10,185 nt of DNA from Deltaproteobacteria bacterium (GTDB lineage Bacteria; Desulfobacterota; DSM-4660; Desulfatiglandales; Desulfatiglandaceae). Both the position numbers and the translations under genes were made by a program. Position 1 is the first letter of the stretch. Every line of letters starts with the position of its first letter. The notes beneath the pieces were generated by a model. The model saw only the letters and a program-made list of their open reading frames with translations, was not told where the DNA came from and searched no databases. Positions 6,779-10,185 of the stretch are shown in pieces. The DNA lies in assembly GCA_011051075.1 (NCBI GenBank), contig DREN01000256.1:1-10185 (forward strand). Reading direction: 5' to 3'.

Positions 6779-6833
6779 GGGACCACTTTCCTGTTTCAAG
6801 GGGCCGGCGCTGTCAATACTTTGAGGATATGAA

Positions 6834-7193
6834 ATGCTACCAGGCAAACGGGCAACAAGGGTGGGAGACCTGGTGCTGAGAGAAATCGCCATGCTTCTCC
6901 TTAACAAGGTGAAAGATCCAAGGGTTCAGGGGGTCACCCTGACAGGAATCCACCTCACCAATGATCTGAAGCGGGCCAGGGTCTTTTACAGTGTTGTGGG
7001 AAGCCAGCAACGGGTTGAGGAGGCCGGTGTCGGCCTCAACAGCGCCAGGGGATTCATAAGGAGGGAGGTGGGGATCAGGATGGAGCTACGTTACGTCCCT
7101 GAAATTTCCTTTGCCCATGACCCTTCTCTGGAAAGAGGGAGCCATATGGAACAGGTCTTTGCAAAGATCAAGGGAAATGAAAAACAACCATGA
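6834..7193 (+). CDS. rbfA: Ribosome-binding factor A RbfA
   Basis: RbfA binds the maturing 30S subunit near the 5' end of 16S rRNA, helps late processing and aids cold adaptation. The 119-residue product has the single KH-like family pattern: an N-terminal helix (RVGDLVLREIAMLLLNKVKDPRV), strands VTLTGIHLTNDLKRARVFYSV, then the long helix (LNSARGFIRREVGIRMELRYVPEISF, residues ~63-88) and the C-terminal D/H pair near HDPSLERG. The length is normal. ATG at 6834 has GAGG at 6823-6826, 7 nt upstream; an overlapping ATG at 6829 is in another frame. Its stop overlaps the nrnA start (ATGA, 4 nt), indicating translational coupling. The position after infB/DUF503 is the classical one. Confidence 0.96.
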   Translation: MLPGKRATRVGDLVLREIAMLLLNKVKDPRVQGVTLTGIHLTNDLKRARVFYSVVGSQQRVEEAGVGLNSARGFIRREVGIRMELRYVPEISFAHDPSLERGSHMEQVFAKIKGNEKQP

Positions 7194-8164
7194 GCCCCTC
7201 TGACGAAATTGCTTCGGTGCTGGCACAGGGAAAACGGTTCCTCCTCGTGACCCATAAAGATCCGGACGGAGATGGTATCGGCTCCATGCTGGCCCTTGGC
7301 AGGAGCCTCACCCATGCGGGCAAGGACGTTCTACTTCTTGCCCAGGATCCGATTCATCCCCCCCTGAACTCCCTGAAAGGGGCACACCGGATCGCCCAGG
7401 CGCCCCCTGCAAGAGGAAATTTTGACGCCCTCCTGGCCCTGGACTGTGCGGAAAGGTCAAGGCTGGGGGAGTTCGCCCACATCATGAAGGACTGCGGGCT
7501 GGTCATAGATATCGATCACCACCTGATGGGAGAACCCTTTGGGGACCTGAACCTTATTGATCCTGAATGCTCGTCCACCGGCGAACTGGTGTTCAGGTTA
7601 ATAGAAGAGGCAGGCCTGCCCATGGACTCTGATGTGGCAGGTAACATCTTTGCTGCAATCCAGACGGACACGGGCTCTTTCAGATACAGTAACACAACGC
7701 CCGAGGCCTTGAGAATAGCCGCAACCCTGATGGAAAGGGGGGCAGACCCATGGGAGATATCAAACAAGGTTATGCACGGCCACAGCCTAGCCCGCCTGAA
7801 ACTCCTGGAAATGGCCCTAAGTACGGTGGAACTGCATCATGGGGGTAAGATATCCACCATGATACTCTCCAGGGAGATGTTTGAAGAAACAGGGACCCTG
7901 CAGTCCGACAGCGAGAGGTTTGTGGATTATCCCCGCTTTATTCGTGGGGTTGAGCTGGGCGCCCTGATCCGCGAGACAGGGCAGTACGACTGCAAGATCA
8001 GCCTCCGTTCCAACAGATGGCTGAATGTGGCCAGTCTGGCATCCCGGTTCGGGGGAGGGGGCCATGCCAGGGCCGCCGGGTTTGAGGCCCAGGGATCTTT
8101 GGAGGACGTAAAGGAGAATTTTCTCATGGAGGCCGGCCGGTTTTTTGATGGAAAAGGGGGTTAA
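7190..8164 (+). CDS. nrnA: DHH/DHHA1 phosphoesterase, NrnA-like (nanoRNase / pAp phosphatase)
   Basis: This 324-residue protein belongs to the RecJ-like DHH superfamily. Members of the NrnA/YtqI type degrade 2-5 nt RNAs and dephosphorylate pAp using two Mn ions. The DHH domain shows H22, D26 and D28 (in HKDPDGDGIGS), D85 (LALDC), the DHH signature D109-H110-H111 and D160 (QTDTGSF). All expected metal ligands are present. The C-terminal DHHA1 domain ends with GGGGHARAAGF (288-298), the substrate-binding loop. The gene overlaps rbfA by 4 nt and truB by 17 nt, so it is translated as part of the operon. The rbfA-nrnA-truB order is common in bacteria. RecJ itself is much longer, so exonuclease RecJ is excluded. 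Substrate preference (nanoRNA versus pAp or c-di-AMP products) cannot be read from sequence. Confidence 0.93.
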   Translation: MSPSDEIASVLAQGKRFLLVTHKDPDGDGIGSMLALGRSLTHAGKDVLLLAQDPIHPPLNSLKGAHRIAQAPPARGNFDALLALDCAERSRLGEFAHIMKDCGLVIDIDHHLMGEPFGDLNLIDPECSSTGELVFRLIEEAGLPMDSDVAGNIFAAIQTDTGSFRYSNTTPEALRIAATLMERGADPWEISNKVMHGHSLARLKLLEMALSTVELHHGGKISTMILSREMFEETGTLQSDSERFVDYPRFIRGVELGALIRETGQYDCKISLRSNRWLNVASLASRFGGGGHARAAGFEAQGSLEDVKENFLMEAGRFFDGKGG

Positions 8165-9098
8165 CGGGATCCTGCTGTCTGACAAGGGTGTCGGAGAAAC
8201 CTCCCACGGGGTGGTCAAGAAGGTCAGGGCCTTATTCCGGGAAGGTGGCCCTGTCAAGGTGGGACATGCGGGAACCCTGGACCCCTTTGCCACCGGGCTC
8301 CTGATCATCCTTGTGGGCGAGGGAACAAAACTCTCCCGCTTTATCATGTCAGAAGATAAGGTATATCTGGCTACCGTTGAATTGGGGATTGAAACAGACA
8401 CCCTGGACCCAACCGGGAGGATCTTAAGGACCAGCCGCGTGCCCAACCTTGAACATGACTTCATACGGGCCAGTGCCGGGAGGTTTGTGGGCAAAATCCG
8501 TCAGGTTCCTCCCGCCTATTCGGCCCTAAGGCACGAGGGTACCCGGGCTTACAAACTGGCCCGGAAGGGCCTGGACGTGGCACTCCGGGCCAGGGAGGTC
8601 ACGATCCACGCCCTCGATATTGTAGAAATTGACCTTCCACTGATCTTCATGCGGATCAGATGCTCAAGCGGGACCTATATAAGGAGTCTGGCCGCGGACC
8701 TTGGAAGAGATCTGGGACCCGGGGGACATCTTAGAGAGTTGCGGAGGATCAAAAGCGGCCCCTTTGACGTTGAAAACGCCATTTCATCTTCAGAAATGGG
8801 GGACAAGGCCTGTGGAGAGATTATTTCCAAAAGGGTAATCAGTCTGCCCGACGCCCTTCCCCATATGGAAGAGATATTCATAGACAGGGCCCTCGCCAGA
8901 AGGATCCGGCAAGGTTATCAACCCTCGTGGAAGGAATTGACCGCGGCTCAGGAAGGGAAAATAGCCATGCACCATGGTCCCCACGGCGGGTGGATCAAAC
9001 TCGTTGGCAATGGTAAACTTGCGGCGATTATAAGGGTGTTTTTGGGAGAGGAGACCAATGAAATCAGGGCCAAGGTAGAGAGGGTATTTTCCGCGTAA
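8148..9098 (+). CDS. truB: tRNA pseudouridine(55) synthase TruB
   Basis: TruB isomerises U55 in the T-loop of tRNAs and acts as a tRNA chaperone. The 316-residue protein has the catalytic motif GHAGTLDPFATG with Asp45, the active-site Tyr73 (KVYLATVELG), the QVPPAYSALRHEGTRAYKLARKG block (119-141), Arg179 in GTYIRSLAADLG, and a PUA-like C-terminal region (~240-298). Two conserved positions differ from the usual pattern: the DKPxGxTS motif reads DKGVGETSH (12-20), and the Lys usual in CSKGTYIR is Ser (CSSGTYIR). Neither is a catalytic residue. ATG at 8148 is preferred over TTG at 8145. Its first 17 nt overlap nrnA; GGAGG lies 15 nt upstream, so initiation probably relies on coupling. rpsO follows after 83 nt. 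Confidence 0.95.
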   Translation: MEKGVNGILLSDKGVGETSHGVVKKVRALFREGGPVKVGHAGTLDPFATGLLIILVGEGTKLSRFIMSEDKVYLATVELGIETDTLDPTGRILRTSRVPNLEHDFIRASAGRFVGKIRQVPPAYSALRHEGTRAYKLARKGLDVALRAREVTIHALDIVEIDLPLIFMRIRCSSGTYIRSLAADLGRDLGPGGHLRELRRIKSGPFDVENAISSSEMGDKACGEIISKRVISLPDALPHMEEIFIDRALARRIRQGYQPSWKELTAAQEGKIAMHHGPHGGWIKLVGNGKLAAIIRVFLGEETNEIRAKVERVFSA

Positions 9099-9181
9099 AG
9101 TACCGGCGCAGAGGCTCGCGCGGTCCCGGTGGGCCTTTGCCCGGCAATTCGTAACAAATCAACTTACAGGAGGTATAAGCA
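9099..9181 (+). promoter_or_regulatory. rpsO leader region
   Basis: The truB-rpsO gap is GC-rich at first and can form GGGC-CTTT-GCCC (9131-9142), and ACCGG/CCGGT pairing at 9102-9106 with 9126-9130. It ends with a strong AGGAGG (9168-9173), 8 nt before the GTG start. S15 represses its own translation through leader RNA structure in several unrelated bacteria, so this is a candidate site. I could not match it to a known S15-leader class, and no promoter was convincing. Confidence 0.3.
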
Positions 9182-9451
9182 GTGGTTTTGACAGCTGGAG
9201 CAAAAAGGGAAGTAATCGAAAAGTTCAAGGTCCATGAAACCGATACCGGTTCCCCCGAAGTGCAGATTGCCTTACTTACCAGTCGAATCAAATATCTTAC
9301 GGGTCATTTCAAGGTACACAAGAAGGATCACCACTCAAGACGGGGACTTCTGAAACTTGTGGGACAGAGGAGAAGGCTTCTCAACTATCTGAAAAAAAAG
9401 GATGTGGAAAAATATCGGAAACTGATCAACCAATTAGGTATTCGCAAGTAG
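9182..9451 (+). CDS. rpsO: 30S ribosomal protein S15
   Basis: S15 is an early-binding 30S protein that contacts the three-way junction of helices 20-22 in 16S rRNA and the 23S bridge B4. The 89-residue product has normal length and the family landmarks: TDTGSPEVQIALLTSRI (residues ~20-36), HFKVHKKDHHSRRGLL (with the HHSRRGL rRNA-binding stretch), LVGQRRRLLNYLKKKD, and a C-terminal LGIRK. It starts with GTG behind a strong AGGAGG, 8 nt away. It is followed by pnp, as in many bacteria. The stop codon TAG (9449-9451) lies in the loop of a perfect 11-bp inverted repeat. Confidence 0.98.
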   Translation: MVLTAGAKREVIEKFKVHETDTGSPEVQIALLTSRIKYLTGHFKVHKKDHHSRRGLLKLVGQRRRLLNYLKKKDVEKYRKLINQLGIRK

Positions 9452-9472
9452 ATTAAACGAATTGCGAATACC
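9437..9472 (+). repeat. 11-bp inverted repeat (hairpin) across the rpsO stop codon
   Basis: GGTATTCGCAA (9437-9447) and TTGCGAATACC (9462-9472) are perfect reverse complements with a 14-nt loop that contains the rpsO stop. No T-run follows, so it is not a canonical intrinsic terminator. In E. coli the rpsO-pnp spacer carries a terminator and an RNase III hairpin used for PNPase autocontrol. This hairpin is a candidate functional counterpart (inference). Confidence 0.7.
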
Positions 9473-9483
9473 ACCATTTAATA

Positions 9484-9504
9484 CCCAGCACCAATCAGTC
9501 TGGG
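9484..9504 (+). other. Second small hairpin before the pnp ribosome binding site
   Basis: CCCAG (9484-9488) can pair with CTGGG (9500-9504) around an 11-nt loop. It ends 2 nt before the AAAGGA (9507-9512) that probably serves pnp. It could influence pnp translation, but the stem is short and may be chance. Confidence 0.3.
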
Positions 9505-9523
9505 CGAAAGGACAGAGAAGAAA

Positions 9524-10185
9524 ATGATGAAGAGCAGCTCCATTGAGATCAATGGCAAGACCCTTAATATAGAAACCGGCCGCATTGCAAAGCAGGCAAG
9601 CGGGTCCGTCGTTGTTACCTGCGGAGAGACCGTGGTACTGGTAACAGCGGTCTCTACCGACGAAATCCGGGAGGGGATCGATTTCCTGCCACTGACCGTT
9701 GAATACCAGGAGATGTCTTACGCAGGCGGGAATATCCCGGGTAACTTCTTTCGAAGGGACATGGGAAGACCCAGCGAAAGGGAGACACTGACGGCACGTC
9801 TCATAGACAGGCCTCTCAGGCCCCTGTTCCCTGAAAGCTACCATTTCGAGACCCAAATCATCGCCACTGTCCTGTCCACTGACAAGGAAAACGAGTCTGA
9901 CATGTTAGCCATGTTAGGGGCTTCGGCGGCCCTCGAGATCTCGGACATCCCTTTTTCCGGACCAATAGCAGGCGTTCGGGTGGGAAGGATTGATGGGAGA
10001 TTCGTAACAAACCCTACCATCAGCGAGCAGGAGGAAAGCGACATAAACCTGATTGTGGCCGGCAACCGGGACGGGATTGTGATGGTCGAGGGTGGAGCCC
10101 TCTTTGCCTCTGAATCTGACCTTATCGACGCCATTTTTTACGGCCATGAGGTCATGCAGCCTATGCTTGAGATGCAGGAGAAGCT
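9524..10185 (+). CDS. pnp: Polyribonucleotide nucleotidyltransferase (PNPase), 5' part
   Basis: PNPase is a 3'-5' phosphorolytic exoribonuclease of the mRNA-decay machinery; it also adds heteropolymeric tails. Only the first 220 residues lie in the window; the frame is open to the edge. The visible part covers the first RNase PH core (GKTLNIETGRIAKQASGSV from residue 11; CGETVVLVTAV; GIDFLPLTVEYQE), the RNA-contact loop FFRR (75-78), GRPSERETLTARLIDRPLRPLFP and GASAALEISDIPFSGP. The start of its second half is also seen (LIVAGNRDGIVMVEGGA, GHEVMQPM). The FFRR loop has one extra residue (DMG instead of EG as in E. coli), likely lineage-typical. The start is ATG 9524 with AAAGGA 11 nt upstream; ATG 9527 is equally possible with GAGAAG. 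The second core, KH and S1 domains should follow beyond the window. Confidence 0.98.
   Translation, partial: MMKSSSIEINGKTLNIETGRIAKQASGSVVVTCGETVVLVTAVSTDEIREGIDFLPLTVEYQEMSYAGGNIPGNFFRRDMGRPSERETLTARLIDRPLRPLFPESYHFETQIIATVLSTDKENESDMLAMLGASAALEISDIPFSGPIAGVRVGRIDGRFVTNPTISEQEESDINLIVAGNRDGIVMVEGGALFASESDLIDAIFYGHEVMQPMLEMQEK

Noticed and set aside
1..10185. CRISPR arrays, insertion sequences, defence or biosynthetic systems
   Set aside because: No regularly spaced repeats, transposase or effector-like ORFs were seen; nearly all of the window is explained by core genes.

Overview
The window carries a bacterial core-gene block: the nusA-infB translation/transcription operon in the order rimP-nusA-rnpM(ylxR)-infB-DUF503(ylxP)-rbfA-nrnA-truB-rpsO-pnp, all on the + strand. 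A tRNA-Gly(CCC) gene lies just upstream, and a divergently oriented FadR-type GntR regulator precedes that. The protein sequences (for example the acid-tailed NusA with C-terminal helix-hairpin-helix repeats, and the PNPase FFRR-D-M-G-R-P loop), the gene order and the moderately high GC content suggest a member of the former Deltaproteobacteria (Desulfobacterota-like, probably anaerobic). This is inferred from sequence feel, not from a search.

Layout. About 1-207 is a remnant of a response-regulator receiver domain, disrupted on the left and cut off after its MPKMGGR segment. At about position 207/208 it is fused to the 3' end of a GntR/FCD regulator gene on the - strand (167-859). The regulator's last dozen or so codons are read from the antisense strand of the remnant. 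From 860 to 1107 there is a candidate gntR promoter with a perfect palindrome on its -10 element, and a candidate promoter for the tRNA. The tRNA occupies 1108-1183. From 1184 to 1410 is the leader of the main operon: a 14-bp palindrome, a plausible promoter, and a strong intrinsic-terminator hairpin ending only about 13 nt before the rimP start, so probably an attenuator.

From 1411 to 9098 the genes are tightly packed (short gaps, a 4-nt overlap rbfA/nrnA, a 17-nt overlap nrnA/truB), except for a 124-nt gap before rbfA. rpsO (9182-9451) and pnp (9524 to the window end, incomplete) form the classical S15-PNPase pair. Between them an 11-bp perfect inverted repeat straddles the rpsO stop codon, and a second small hairpin lies just before the pnp ribosome binding site.

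Together the genes cover 30S subunit maturation (RimP, RbfA), tRNA/RNA modification (TruB), transcription elongation/termination (NusA), RNase P modulation (RnpM), translation initiation (IF2), nano-RNA/pAp turnover (NrnA), a 30S protein (S15) and mRNA decay (PNPase). No undescribed gene system is evident. The points worth a second look are the gene-remnant junction at the left end and the regulatory RNA/DNA structures.
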